Positions 1 to 7,494 of a DNA stretch of 27,152 nucleotides are shown here, piece by piece; within the stretch, counting starts at the first letter, position 1; each line of letters begins with the position of its first letter. The DNA is from a virus. The notes beneath the pieces are model-generated. The model ran no database searches. It worked only from the letters and a program-made list of their open reading frames with translations, and had not been told where the DNA came from. The stretch lies in IMG/VR virus record IMGVR_UViG_3300043436_003380, positions 1 to 27,152 of that record. The stretch is one strand, 5' to 3'. Position numbers and translations under genes: made by a program.

Positions 1-384
1 CGACTGTTCAATCCGCAACAGGTCTGCCGAGTATCCGCGGCAAAGGATGGTTTCCGGCCGCGCTTTGTAGAGCCCCGAAACGGTTTCATAGACCTGGCCG
101 TTTTTCTCTATGTAGTTTTGCGTTTCGAGCCATAGCGCGTAGGTCCGACAGTACCGCGCCCATGTCGTCGCCGCGTCTTCCGACCAGACCCGCATGGTCG
201 AGAGCATTGGGACGGACGCCAGCCATTTTTCCAGCGCGACGCCGACCAGGTCCGCCGGCGGTTCCTTGGAATCGCCCGGCGCCGGTGGCATCCGCGACGC
301 CATTTTCCCAAGGCCCTCTTTGCCGGGATTGCCTTTGAGTATCTTCAGTGAGATCGGTGTCTTTTGGGGGCCGCGGCGTCCCAT
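1..384 (-). CDS. terS: Phage terminase small subunit, P27 type (3' end cut by window)
   Basis: The N-terminus MGRRGP, followed within 25 residues by LKxLKGNPGK, is the hallmark opening of P27-family small terminase subunits, which bind phage DNA and help the large subunit start packaging. The first 128 codons are present; the reading frame is open to base 1, so the C-terminal part and the stop lie outside. The start at 384 is fixed by the conserved MGRRGP; the upstream Shine-Dalgarno is weak (GGGTAA). The gene follows an HNH endonuclease gene, the usual HNH-TerS-TerL arrangement of phages with defined DNA ends, so TerL is expected next, beyond the left edge. Family assignment rests on motif recognition. 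Confidence 0.88.
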   Translation of the reverse strand, partial: MGRRGPQKTPISLKILKGNPGKEGLGKMASRMPPAPGDSKEPPADLVGVALEKWLASVPMLSTMRVWSEDAATTWARYCRTYALWLETQNYIEKNGQVYETVSGLYKARPETILCRGYSADLLRIEQS

Positions 385-555
385 TTGATTACCCGTTAAC
401 GTTGATAACCTACGGAAATTCGCGTCAGTCCTGAGGCGAGGTTTCGGAGGGGCCAGGTTTTAGAGGCTGGACGCCCCCCCCGCCATTTTGGCAGCGTTCG
501 GCGCGTGTTCGGTGTTACAAACTTCAGCCTATGGCGAATGCCGTAAGCCGTCCAG
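385..555. other. Non-coding gap between HNH and terS, candidate cos/packaging region
   Basis: These 171 bases hold no convincing gene. They contain a near palindrome around GTTAACGTTGATAAC just upstream of the terS start, a run of nine C at about 472-480, and a degenerate direct repeat (GGCGAGGTTT / GGCCAGGTTT). In HNH-containing phages the cos site lies close to the HNH and terminase genes, so this gap is the best place for it. That is inference from position only; no cohesive-end sequence was recognised. Confidence 0.3.
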
Positions 556-849
556 CTACTTTCGCCGCTGTTGCTCGTCCCGGATTTTCCGACCGTGGCA
601 AACGTTACACCGGACAGCCAGGTTCGCGGGGTCGTCCGTCCCGCCATCCTTCAGTGCGAGGATATGGTCAACCTGCGCCGCTATCCCCGTGACGACGCGC
701 CGACAATCGGCGCAGGTATACGCGTCTCGCACCAAGATCGTCTTCCGCAGCGCCTTCCATTGCGGGGTGAGATAGTGCGCGTTGTGCCCGAGGGGCCGCG
801 CCCGTTGTCGCAGCCGAGGGGGCCGGAAAGATTGGGGCCGCGTTGGCAT
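556..849 (-). CDS. HNH endonuclease
   Basis: A 97-aa protein with a complete HNH ββα-metal fold signature: C46xxC49, then V60-D61-H62, N76 in PANL, and C81xxC84-H85 followed by basic residues. The Cys pairs would hold a structural zinc and the DH/N/H set would hold the catalytic metal. HNH proteins of this size next to terminase genes are known in several phages to be needed for cos cleavage during packaging; that role is inferred here from the neighbour terS. The start codon overlaps the stop of the upstream gene as TAATG, indicating translational coupling. Confidence 0.88.
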   Translation of the reverse strand: MPTRPQSFRPPRLRQRARPLGHNAHYLTPQWKALRKTILVRDAYTCADCRRVVTGIAAQVDHILALKDGGTDDPANLAVRCNVCHGRKIRDEQQRRK

Positions 850-1034
850 TACGCCTTATCCCATTTTTGCGGCGCGTCGCTTGTCGGCTGACCCATCGCA
901 GCACGTTCCGCATCGCAGGCCGACCGGACCGCGTCGAGCGCGGCGTCTTGCTCCGCCGCCAGCTTCGCCTCCGCGGCCATGCGGGCTTCCATTTCCTTAG
1001 CCATTGCCGCCATCGCGGCTTCGTTGTCCGTCAT
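849..1034 (-). CDS. Small coiled-coil protein, unknown function
   Basis: A 61-aa protein rich in Ala, Glu, Lys and Met; residues about 5-45 (EAAMAAMAKEMEARMAAEAK and onward) have a heptad-like pattern and should form one long helix or coiled coil. A good Shine-Dalgarno (AAGGGG, six bases before the ATG) and tight spacing on both sides (nine bases after the fibre gene, TAATG overlap with the HNH gene) support it as real. No family was recognised. It could be a small tail or packaging accessory protein, but nothing in the sequence decides this. Confidence 0.6.
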   Translation of the reverse strand: MTDNEAAMAAMAKEMEARMAAEAKLAAEQDAALDAVRSACDAERAAMGQPTSDAPQKWDKA

Positions 1035-1043
1035 GGGTTCCCC

Positions 1044-2297
1044 TTAGAAAGTAGCCAGCGCCACCCGCTTCCACGCGGTAGCCGTCCGAATGTATAGGAA
1101 GTTTTCATCCCAGCGCATCGACCCAACAGCCCCAGCCGCGGCCGACGTTGCCGGCGTGAATGCCGTACCGCCGACGACAGCCGACGATGGAATAGACCCG
1201 GCTGCGAAACTGTGCGCGGTGCCGGCGCTCGTGATATTGCCCACGACGTTGAGCGTGGATCGGATCATGGCCGCGCCGCCGATTTCGAGCGCGTTGGTGG
1301 GGGTCGACCAGGATATACCTACATTGCCCTTGAAGTACGAATCCGCGTCCCCTTGACACTGGACGGACCAAGAGTTTGCCGCCTTTTGAACGTCAACGTA
1401 TACGCCACAGTTTCGAGTGCCGCCGCTAATGGTGGCGACCAGACCGTAATTTTGCGTCGCCGTCGCGGTGACGACGGCCGCCACAGCCGTTCCCGTGCTA
1501 ACCGTTCCCGTTACCTCGCCGCGCACGCCAGTAACGCCGCCACTCGTCAGGCTTGCCCCGGTACATTTCGCTTGCACGCCGTACCCGGTTTCGCCACTGC
1601 CAACGTTGGATGTCTCAAACTGCCCAGCGGCTCCGAGCCGCGTGCGCTGGACAAGAATTCCGTCCTTGCTCGTTATGAAACCGGCTGCGTTGACTGCGAA
1701 ATTAACGCAGGAAACAAAAAACGCTTCCGTACTGATAGCCATGACTTGCGTTGTACCGGCACCGTTGCTGTTGCCTACGACAAACCGCATTTCCGAGCGT
1801 ATGGCAGCGTCGCCCGCAATCGGGCTTCCGATACAGGTAACGCCAAGAGATGCCGCCAGTGCATACGACCCGTCTGCGCGAACCCCATGCCAGCCCACTA
1901 CACCCATTCCGTCGTTAGCCTGAACGGCAGTCTGTGCGGCCGTCGTTCCCCTTGAACGCTTGAAACGAACAGCCGGGTTCGTGTTTGCGTCTGAATTGCG
2001 CTGTATCGAAACGATCGCGTTTGTGTTGTCGCCGATGACGGCAATGGTTCCATCGGGCGCGGCCGGGCCTACCGCCGGCTTGATCGAAAGGACGCCCGTC
2101 ATGTTGTCGCCTATGACGTTGACATAACGCGCGTCAAGGTCCGCTTGCGCCACGAGAATCTTTCCGTCCGTCCCAATCTTCGCGACGTTGACCGCGTCCG
2201 CGGAAACGACCGTAGGGCCTTCCGGGCCGGTGGCGCCTTGGGGGCCGCGGCATGATTCCCAATCCGCCCCCGTCCATACATAGATTTCCGTCGCCAT
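1044..2297 (-). CDS. Tail fibre protein with short collagen-like neck
   Basis: A 417-aa fibre-type protein. The N-terminus (TEIYVWTGADWESCRGPQG) carries the short W-x-G-x-x-W element that opens the neighbouring fibre genes, followed by a brief Gly-x-Pro stretch, then a long Ala/Thr/Val/Gly-rich region with repeating beta-strand patterns typical of phage receptor-binding shafts. The last 25 residues (SMRWDENFLYIRTATAWKRV) resemble the small C-terminal module that ends many phage fibres. The ATG at 2297 was chosen because homology-like sequence starts there; the frame is open upstream to 2399 through a terminator-like hairpin, which is unlikely to be coding. It is likely to be a distal fibre subunit; receptor unknown. 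Confidence 0.75.
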   Translation of the reverse strand: MATEIYVWTGADWESCRGPQGATGPEGPTVVSADAVNVAKIGTDGKILVAQADLDARYVNVIGDNMTGVLSIKPAVGPAAPDGTIAVIGDNTNAIVSIQRNSDANTNPAVRFKRSRGTTAAQTAVQANDGMGVVGWHGVRADGSYALAASLGVTCIGSPIAGDAAIRSEMRFVVGNSNGAGTTQVMAISTEAFFVSCVNFAVNAAGFITSKDGILVQRTRLGAAGQFETSNVGSGETGYGVQAKCTGASLTSGGVTGVRGEVTGTVSTGTAVAAVVTATATQNYGLVATISGGTRNCGVYVDVQKAANSWSVQCQGDADSYFKGNVGISWSTPTNALEIGGAAMIRSTLNVVGNITSAGTAHSFAAGSIPSSAVVGGTAFTPATSAAAGAVGSMRWDENFLYIRTATAWKRVALATF

Positions 2298-2325
2298 TGC
2301 TTCGCCTTTTGTGTTGAAGACGGGC

Positions 2326-2352
2326 GCCCCCGGCGCGTCGTGCGCCGGGGGC
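2326..2352 (-). terminator. Terminator-like hairpin between fibre genes
   Basis: An 11-bp perfect stem, GCCCCCGGCGC / GCGCCGGGGGC, with a five-base loop, lies between the stop at 2381 and the fibre start at 2297. On the minus strand it is followed by GCCCGTCTTC, a poor U-tract, so it may attenuate rather than end transcription. The stem core is the same as that of the terminator after the capsid gene (25623-25654). Confidence 0.55.
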
Positions 2353-2380
2353 CGCCCGCGAATTGACCGAGGGTTGACCG

Positions 2381-2974
2381 TTAGCCGCGAACGATCCACA
2401 TCGCACCGGGAGCAATCGGCGTGGGCTGCGCCAACTGGACGTACACTTCGCTATTGCGCCCGTCCGCGCCCGCTGGGCCGGCGTCGCCCTTCGCGCCCGC
2501 GGGGCCGGCTTCGCCCTGGACGCCTTGAATACCCTGGTCGCCCTTAACGCCAGCGGGGCCAGCCTCACCGGCGATACCTTGCGGTCCCTGGATCGAGCCG
2601 CCCGAAACCCACTTCGCCCCGGCGGCGTCGTAGACCCAAAACGAATCGTCCGCCTGGACAATGTAGGAATCGCCCTGAGCCGCGCCGGCCGGCAGATCGG
2701 CTTCCGTCGGAACTTCGCCCTTGAAGTTGATGCCGAGACCGGCCGGGCCTTGGATACCCTGTTGGCCCGTAGGACCGGCTGGACCCTCCGGACCCGCTTC
2801 GCCTTGAATACCCTGGACGCCGGCGGGACCGGCTTCGCCAGCCGGACCGGCGGGGCCGACTTCGCCAGCCGGACCCGCTCCGCCGGCCGGACCCTGGTCG
2901 CCCTGCGGTCCGCGGATCGAAACCCAGGAAACGCCGTCGTATACGAGAACGTCTTGCGTGTCTGCCATTGTCAT
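2381..2974 (-). CDS. Collagen-like fibre protein
   Basis: A 197-aa protein with two Gly-x-Y blocks (about residues 20-80 and 130-170; repeated GPAGEAGPAG and GIQGVQGEAG units) separated by a globular spacer of about 45 residues (GINFKGEVPTEADLP ... GDSYIV ... W.YD...KW). The same kind of spacer occurs in the 701-aa fibre. Gly-x-Y repeats trimerise as a collagen triple helix in phage fibres. The N-terminus (VLVYDGVSWVSIRGPQG) matches the short module that opens the other fibre genes here. The ATG at 2974 overlaps the preceding stop as ATGA; a second ATG two codons later is also possible. Ends in MWIVRG. Confidence 0.8.
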   Translation of the reverse strand: MTMADTQDVLVYDGVSWVSIRGPQGDQGPAGGAGPAGEVGPAGPAGEAGPAGVQGIQGEAGPEGPAGPTGQQGIQGPAGLGINFKGEVPTEADLPAGAAQGDSYIVQADDSFWVYDAAGAKWVSGGSIQGPQGIAGEAGPAGVKGDQGIQGVQGEAGPAGAKGDAGPAGADGRNSEVYVQLAQPTPIAPGAMWIVRG

Positions 2975-3318
2975 TTCCTTTTCTTGAGAACCGGATATTT
3001 CCCAGGCCTGTACGTCAAACCTCCGGAAAGTGATGGATATGCGGGACGCTTCCCGCATGGGGTCGCCGCCACCGGGGGCAGCGGCTTGTATTTCAGACGG
3101 TTTCCGCAGGCGGTCTTCGTGACCGCGCGTGTTGACGTGTAAAGCCACATATCGCCCTTATCCGGCATCGCGGGGATAGACGCCTGCGGTCCGTAGACCT
3201 CGACGCTATGGCCGGCGGGGCCAGGCGGACCGGCCGGACCAGAGGCGCCGCCGCCTCCGCCGCCCGAGGCTATCGGCCGCCATTGCGTTCCGTCCCAATA
3301 GTAAAGAGCGTCCGCCAT
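2971..3318 (-). CDS. Small fibre/collagen-like protein with unusual C-terminal extension
   Basis: A 115-aa frame. Residues 1-62 are convincing: an opening MADALYYWDGTQWRPI module, a Gly-rich linker, a short GPAGPPGPAG collagen-like stretch, then HSVEVYGPQASIPAMPDKGDMWLY, which resembles the end of the neighbouring 197-aa fibre (SEVYVQLAQPTPIAPGAMWIVRG). That neighbour stops right after MWIVRG, but here the frame continues for about 50 basic, Pro-rich residues with no recognisable fold. The ATGA overlap with the next gene supports the frame being translated. The extension may come from loss of an earlier stop. Confidence 0.6.
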   Translation of the reverse strand: MADALYYWDGTQWRPIASGGGGGGASGPAGPPGPAGHSVEVYGPQASIPAMPDKGDMWLYTSTRAVTKTACGNRLKYKPLPPVAATPCGKRPAYPSLSGGLTYRPGKYPVLKKRK

Positions 3319-3321
3319 GCG

Positions 3322-3738
3322 TCAGGACCTTGGTTGAATGTAGAACTCTATTTTCCGGCGGTCGCGGCCCGGAACGTTCGACAAATCTTCAAGCGTACAA
3401 TCCAGCTTTGAATAGCCGCTTGCCGTGAATGTTTTCGAAAAGGTGCGCGAAACATACCCGTTTCGCGGTATCTGGACGCATTGAAACATGAAAGCCTCGT
3501 CGGGATCGGTAGGCGCACCGATACGCGCAGTGAAATCGACGACATAGCCCGGCTTGTAAACTACGTCGCACGCGTAAAGGTACGGAGGCTCCGCGGCCGC
3601 GGCTTCCTCCCAGACCAGTTTCCACGCGCCGCCCGTTAGGACATACATTTTCTTAGGCGCGACCCATGCGCCGCCGACCATGACCCCTTTCGGGGTCGCG
3701 GGCTTCCATGCTCCGGCGTTGAGAACTTGAACGGTCAT
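3322..3738 (-). CDS. Minor tail/fibre-associated protein
   Basis: A 138-aa protein. The first 50 residues contain three tandem short elements of the form (V/M)xxxGAWKxxxxxxV (LNAGAWKPA, VGGAWVAPKKMYV, TGGAWKLVWEE), a repeat common at the N-terminus of phage tail proteins that attach to the baseplate. The rest is beta-rich (YKPGYVVDFTARIG, FQCVQIPRNGYVSRTFSKTF) and has no family I recognise. The ATG at 3738 overlaps the stop of the 701-aa fibre gene as ATGA, which fixes the start five codons downstream of the first possible one. Likely a small structural or decoration subunit of the fibre complex. Confidence 0.65.
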   Translation of the reverse strand: MTVQVLNAGAWKPATPKGVMVGGAWVAPKKMYVLTGGAWKLVWEEAAAAEPPYLYACDVVYKPGYVVDFTARIGAPTDPDEAFMFQCVQIPRNGYVSRTFSKTFTASGYSKLDCTLEDLSNVPGRDRRKIEFYIQPRS

Positions 3739-5843
3739 CAGTATTCCACCCATAGGGTTCCCGCGCTCAGGCCCGTAACCGCGGGGGCTGCGCCGCCGGC
3801 TGCCTGCGCGATTACCCGCCCGTCTACATAGTCTTTTCTGGTCAAGTGGCTGGCGGCCGTGGGGGCCGCGGTGGTCGACTCGACGTTTGCCGTGATCGAC
3901 ACGACGCCGGATACATTCGTGACCGTCGGGCCTGCACTGCCAAACCGAATGGCCGCGCCGGTTGCCCGGACCTCTAGCAACACGACCGCCGCGACACTGG
4001 TCGTCGTCATCAACAACAGGTTGGCGTTATTGTTGCGGAATGCGACGCCACCGCTGGAGCCGAAAATGTTGTAGCTCGTCGCCCAGGTCATCGTATTGAC
4101 AGCCGTCGGGGCGACGATGGTCCCCGTCATCGTGCCGCCGGTCGTCTTTAGGAATTGCGTCGCGCCGGTGATCGCGCTGGATACTGCGCCATCGACGTAT
4201 TTTTTGTTCGCCAGGTCTTTATCATCGGCGGGGGTAAAGGGGGTCTGTGGGTTCGCTCCGAGGAACTGCACTTGCGCCGTATCGGGGGCGGCTATGAACG
4301 CTTGCCGGCCGCCCGGCATATACAAACGGTAATACGCGCCGTCGTAGTACGTATAAACGTCGGTTCCATTAAATCCGGCGGGGCCGGCGTTTGGCGCGTA
4401 CCGTAGGGGGCCGTTCATTACGTCGCCGGCTTTGTTGACGTAGTTCCCCGCGAGGCTCGCCGCACACACGCCGTTTGCGTCGATCGATAGCCCGGCGCCG
4501 ATTTTGATACCGCCCAGTACGGTCGCGCTCGCCTTCGGCAAGACGTAATCCGTACCCGCCGCGGCGCTGATCGTGCCATCGGCCGTAACCGTGATTCCGG
4601 CGCCGATTTTGACGCCGCCGAGGACCGTATCCGTAGCGATTGCCGTGGGGCCGGCCGGGCCGGTTTCGCCCTGGACGCCCGCCGGACCTTCCGGGCCGAC
4701 CTCGCCGGGAATGCCGGGTTCGCCGCGCTCGCCTTGAATGCCGGCCGGACCAGCGGGGCCAGCCTCGCCGGGGATTCCTTGCGGACCCTGCGAACCGACC
4801 GCGCCCGGCTCGCCGGCCGGACCCTGGACGCCTTGCGGACCCGCGACGCCTTGCGGACCTTGAACCGGGCCGGCATCGACCCAATCGTATGCGTCTTCAT
4901 CCCATACGAACCCGTGAGCCGGGGCAGGCTCCGCGACGGTCCATAGGTCGCCCTGCGCCGCCGTGTCCGGCAGATCGTCTACCGTCGCGACGTTGCCGCG
5001 GTAGGTGATCCCGAGCCCCGGCGCGCCTTGAATGCCGGGTATCCCCTGGATTCCTTGCGGACCCTCCGGGCCGACTGCGCCGGGCTCGCCTTGCGGTCCG
5101 ACCGGGCCAGGCTCTCCGTCGCTTCCGTCGATGCCGTCCTTTCCGGGTTCGCCAGCCGGGCCGGGGGCGCCGTCAACGCCGGGGGCACCGTCGCTTCCGG
5201 GTTCGCCCTGGATACCTTGCGGACCGGGTTCGCCTTGCGGTCCTTCCGGGCCGACCTCGCCCGGAATGCCCTGGACGCCGTCGACGCCAGCCGGGCCGGG
5301 GGCACCGTCGACCCCCGGAATCCCTTGCGGAATCTTGAACGACAACAGCGCTTTGTTGGCGTTGCCGAGATTGACGACCTCAGCCGGATAGCCGGGTTCG
5401 ACCGTGACAGTTTCCGCGACTTCGACGGTCGCCGCCGTGCCGGGGGGGCCAGGCGGGCCGGCCGGCATTTCGACCTCCGGCGCGTTCGTGCGAATCCACA
5501 AATCGCCAACGTCACCAGGGGGCGGCGCCGTCTCCGAAACGATATGGGCGCCGCCGTCTTCACCGGGCGGGCCTTGAATCGGTCCCGTGTTGACCCAGGT
5601 TTCGCCGTCCCAACTGGCGCCGTCGCCAGGCTCGAAACCCTCCGGCGTTCCCGGCGGGATGGGGTCCGGGATAACCCACAGATCGCCGTCTTCCGGCGCG
5701 TCCGCCGGGGGCCACGCCTCCGCCACGCCTTTGACCTGGATACCGGAGCCGGGTTCGCCCGGAGGACCAGGCGGACCGCCCCAAACGACGATTTCGACGG
5801 CGCCGGGCGTTACCTCTACGGTCGATTTTTGGCGGGAACTCAT
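3738..5843 (-). CDS. Long collagen-like tail fibre protein
   Basis: A 701-aa fibre. The first 150 residues alternate short Pro/Gly collagen-like stretches with globular spacers of the type [20 protein letters not shown] ... GDLW and [20 protein letters not shown]. Long Gly-x-Y arrays follow (about residues 155-270 and 325-400; for example [19 protein letters not shown]), split by another spacer at about 275-325. The C-terminal 290 residues contain two copies of [18 protein letters not shown] with [10 protein letters not shown]-like strands, then a shaft-and-tip region including [10 protein letters not shown] and [10 protein letters not shown]. These KKYVD motifs are characteristic of phage tail fibre shafts. 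ATGA overlaps at both ends show tight coupling to the adaptor upstream and the small tail protein downstream. Confidence 0.9.
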   Translation of the reverse strand: MSSRQKSTVEVTPGAVEIVVWGGPPGPPGEPGSGIQVKGVAEAWPPADAPEDGDLWVIPDPIPPGTPEGFEPGDGASWDGETWVNTGPIQGPPGEDGGAHIVSETAPPPGDVGDLWIRTNAPEVEMPAGPPGPPGTAATVEVAETVTVEPGYPAEVVNLGNANKALLSFKIPQGIPGVDGAPGPAGVDGVQGIPGEVGPEGPQGEPGPQGIQGEPGSDGAPGVDGAPGPAGEPGKDGIDGSDGEPGPVGPQGEPGAVGPEGPQGIQGIPGIQGAPGLGITYRGNVATVDDLPDTAAQGDLWTVAEPAPAHGFVWDEDAYDWVDAGPVQGPQGVAGPQGVQGPAGEPGAVGSQGPQGIPGEAGPAGPAGIQGERGEPGIPGEVGPEGPAGVQGETGPAGPTAIATDTVLGGVKIGAGITVTADGTISAAAGTDYVLPKASATVLGGIKIGAGLSIDANGVCAASLAGNYVNKAGDVMNGPLRYAPNAGPAGFNGTDVYTYYDGAYYRLYMPGGRQAFIAAPDTAQVQFLGANPQTPFTPADDKDLANKKYVDGAVSSAITGATQFLKTTGGTMTGTIVAPTAVNTMTWATSYNIFGSSGGVAFRNNNANLLLMTTTSVAAVVLLEVRATGAAIRFGSAGPTVTNVSGVVSITANVESTTAAPTAASHLTRKDYVDGRVIAQAAGGAAPAVTGLSAGTLWVEY

Positions 5844-6214
5844 CGGCGGGAAATCTCCATAGGTCCATCGACCCGAGTACGTTCAACGTCGCCCGGCGCG
5901 GTCGTCCGCAGCCGCCAAAAATACGTTCCCGGCGTTACCGATAGCGTCTGGGCTTCCGTCAACGACAGAAAAACGACGCCTTGCGCGGCGCGGCCGGCGT
6001 CGATCGCGATTTCCAAGAGCGGTTCCGAGTCGTACCGAACCGAGACATACGCCCGGAACGCGTAGCCCTCCATCGGGATCGGAACGCGGTTCCCGGTTCC
6101 GTCATCCTGCCGAAACAGGAACGCCCGCCACCATTCATTGCCAGCGGGAACCCGTAGCGTGAGCCGCGGCGGCGCGTCGTCGTCGGTAGCGCAGCGGGCA
6201 GGGTAGTTGGTCAC
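5840..6214 (-). CDS. Baseplate/fibre adaptor-like protein (BppU N-terminal-like)
   Basis: A 124-aa beta-rich protein immediately upstream of the collagen-like fibre and overlapping it by ATGA. The pattern, [20 protein letters not shown], then [27 protein letters not shown] and GPMEIS, looks like the Ig-like domain that begins many fibre-adaptor and upper-baseplate proteins, with a final strand reporting a return to the gain of form (D/N)G.(M/I). The position before the fibre supports a role in docking it to the tail. The start is GTG at 6214 with GGGG five bases upstream. Family link is by pattern and context only. Confidence 0.6.
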   Translation of the reverse strand: MTNYPARCATDDDAPPRLTLRVPAGNEWWRAFLFRQDDGTGNRVPIPMEGYAFRAYVSVRYDSEPLLEIAIDAGRAAQGVVFLSLTEAQTLSVTPGTYFWRLRTTAPGDVERTRVDGPMEISRR

Positions 6215-6229
6215 GGGCGCCCCGCTTTG

Positions 6230-6358
6230 TTATTTGTTGAACCATTCCGCGACCCGGTTCCGCCACGCGTAGGGATTCGGGGACGGCGCCGGCTTCCGCT
6301 CGACGCGCTTTTCCGTCTCCGGCTGTTCGTCGCGCTTTGGTTTCCGCCGCTTCGCCAT
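6230..6358 (-). CDS. Small basic protein, 42 aa, unknown
   Basis: A short frame, MAKRRKPKRDEQPETEKRVE at the start and ending NPYAWRNRVAEWFNK, fills the gap between the HTH gene (stop at 6398) and the adaptor gene (start at 6214). The N-terminal half is highly charged and basic, the end is amphipathic and aromatic. Its tidy fit (39 bases after one gene, 15 before the next) and sensible composition support it; no clear Shine-Dalgarno is seen. Function unknown; perhaps a small nucleic-acid or membrane-associated peptide. Confidence 0.5.
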   Translation of the reverse strand: MAKRRKPKRDEQPETEKRVERKPAPSPNPYAWRNRVAEWFNK

Positions 6359-6397
6359 GGGGGCGAAACTAAACCGGGACGCGTCCCCCTTGAATCT

Positions 6398-6778
6398 TCA
6401 GCGGTTCCGAATGGCCGCCGAAAGATCGGCGCGCCGTACCAGGCGGTGAGTCGCCGGAGGGACACGCCCGCCGGAAATCCGCTTGAGCCGTTCCGATTCC
6501 GTCCACCCGGCGCGTATCTCCGCGGCGCGCTGCGCAATCAACTCCGGCGGGAAATCTGCCTCCGTCGGTTCGGGAACCCGAGGAACGCCCGCCCGGCATC
6601 CACGCGCCCGAATCGGTAGGTCCGCGAGTTGGTCCAATCGCCGCGCGATGAATGCGTCGCGGGTTATGTCGAGCGCCGCGCAGATCACAGAAACCGCGTC
6701 GCCCTCCGCCCACATTTCGCGAACGGTTGCCAATTCGGGTTCCGTCAAACGCCGGCAGCGGGAACGCTGGAGCATCAT
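6398..6778 (-). CDS. Helix-turn-helix protein (GcrA/terminase-like HTH)
   Basis: A 126-aa basic protein. Residues about 10-55 form a helix-turn-helix: LTEPELATVREMWAEGDAVS, then VICAALDITRDAFIARRLDQL. This is the pattern (acidic-helix, small turn, recognition helix) found in GcrA-type regulators and in phage small terminase or sigma-like HTHs. The remainder (PPELIAQRAAEIRAGWTESE, then KRISGGRVPP) looks like a second short helical piece similar to HTH-containing phage regulators. The ATG at 6778 overlaps the resolvase stop as ATGA; the alternative ATG one codon later is also possible. It is the last gene of the replication group, a position where late-gene activators are often found; that role is inference. 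Confidence 0.6.
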   Translation of the reverse strand: MMLQRSRCRRLTEPELATVREMWAEGDAVSVICAALDITRDAFIARRLDQLADLPIRARGCRAGVPRVPEPTEADFPPELIAQRAAEIRAGWTESERLKRISGGRVPPATHRLVRRADLSAAIRNR

Positions 6779-7218
6779 TCGCCGTAGTCTCCGGGAGCAA
6801 CTTCGGCAATCCGAACGTCCACAAAAGCCGTATGCCAATAGCGGCGCCGGACGTATCCCAAATCCGCCTGGTCGTCGTCGATGAACGCCACGCCGTGCAG
6901 CGCGTCGAGAATTCCTTTCGCGAGGTTGTCCGCGTCGCCGCAGCGCCGGCCGGGAAACAGCGGCGCCGCCGGCCGGAGGCTACCGTCGGCCTTTCGGTGC
7001 GATGGGGGCCGGGCGAAAACCGCGAGGATGGAAACCTCGACGGGGCCGGCCGACCGCTGGACGCCCGCGGCGATTGCCGCCAGGCGGACGGCTTCGCGGA
7101 ATGCGTGGATCGGATGCGTTTTCTGGACGTATGCCCGAGCGATACCACCAAACGTGGAAACACGCGGCCGCGGCTGCGGAACGGGATCGCCGTAGACCCG
7201 AAAAGATACTAGGGTCAT
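6775..7218 (-). CDS. rusA: RusA-type Holliday junction resolvase
   Basis: A 147-aa protein with the RusA family signature. The N-terminal strand FRVYGDPVPQPRPRV is followed by a central region and the catalytic block GDADN (94-98), D105 in KGILDALHG, and D114-D116 in FIDDDQ. These acidic residues bind magnesium and cut four-way DNA junctions. Family length is usually 120-150 residues, so it is complete. In phages the enzyme resolves replication or recombination intermediates, or debranches DNA before packaging. The ATG at 7218 is preceded by GGGAGGG. It sits in a run of replication genes and overlaps the HTH gene by ATGA. Confidence 0.92.
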   Translation of the reverse strand: MTLVSFRVYGDPVPQPRPRVSTFGGIARAYVQKTHPIHAFREAVRLAAIAAGVQRSAGPVEVSILAVFARPPSHRKADGSLRPAAPLFPGRRCGDADNLAKGILDALHGVAFIDDDQADLGYVRRRYWHTAFVDVRIAEVAPGDYGE

Positions 7219-7239
7219 CCATGACCCTCCCGAGGTGTT

Positions 7240-7422
7240 TTAGTTCCGGCCGTGCCAGACCTTCGCCCGTTCCTCGTCGCGAACGGCCTTCCGGAACCGC
7301 GTCATGTCCGCCGCGGAATGATTCCGGAACCAGGCTGCGCCGGAGAGGAACCCAACGAAAAACGTCCCGACGCAAACGACCACGCCCGAGACGATGAAAA
7401 CGAACGCGGCCACCGTACCCAT
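7240..7422 (-). CDS. Small single-span membrane protein
   Basis: A 60-aa protein with one hydrophobic segment at about residues 3-29 (VAAFVFIVSGVVVCVGTFFV) followed by a charged C-terminal half (RFRKAVRDEERAKVW). The ATG at 7422 is preferred over the upstream GTG at 7479 because GGAGG lies eight bases before it. The topology would place a short N-terminus outside and the charged tail in the cytoplasm. It lies among replication genes. Without an endolysin next to it there is no good reason to call it a holin, although small single-span proteins of this sort can act as such. Confidence 0.7.
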   Translation of the reverse strand: MGTVAAFVFIVSGVVVCVGTFFVGFLSGAAWFRNHSAADMTRFRKAVRDEERAKVWHGRN

Positions 7423-7494
7423 ACCGTCGCCCTCCGATGAGCCGGGAATGTATCCGGCGAAGTGAAAACCATCCAGCACTTTCGGAAAACCGAA

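Noticed and set aside
396-647. Minus-strand frame overlapping the HNH gene
   Set aside because: The HNH domain in the other frame accounts for the region; this frame gives no sensible fold.
5028-6065. 345-aa plus-strand frame opposite the collagen-like fibre
   Set aside because: Mirror of Gly-x-Y coding; composition is only a consequence of GC-rich repeats.
7240-7422. Holin
   Set aside because: A single hydrophobic span with no endolysin nearby and a location among replication genes; kept as a membrane protein only.
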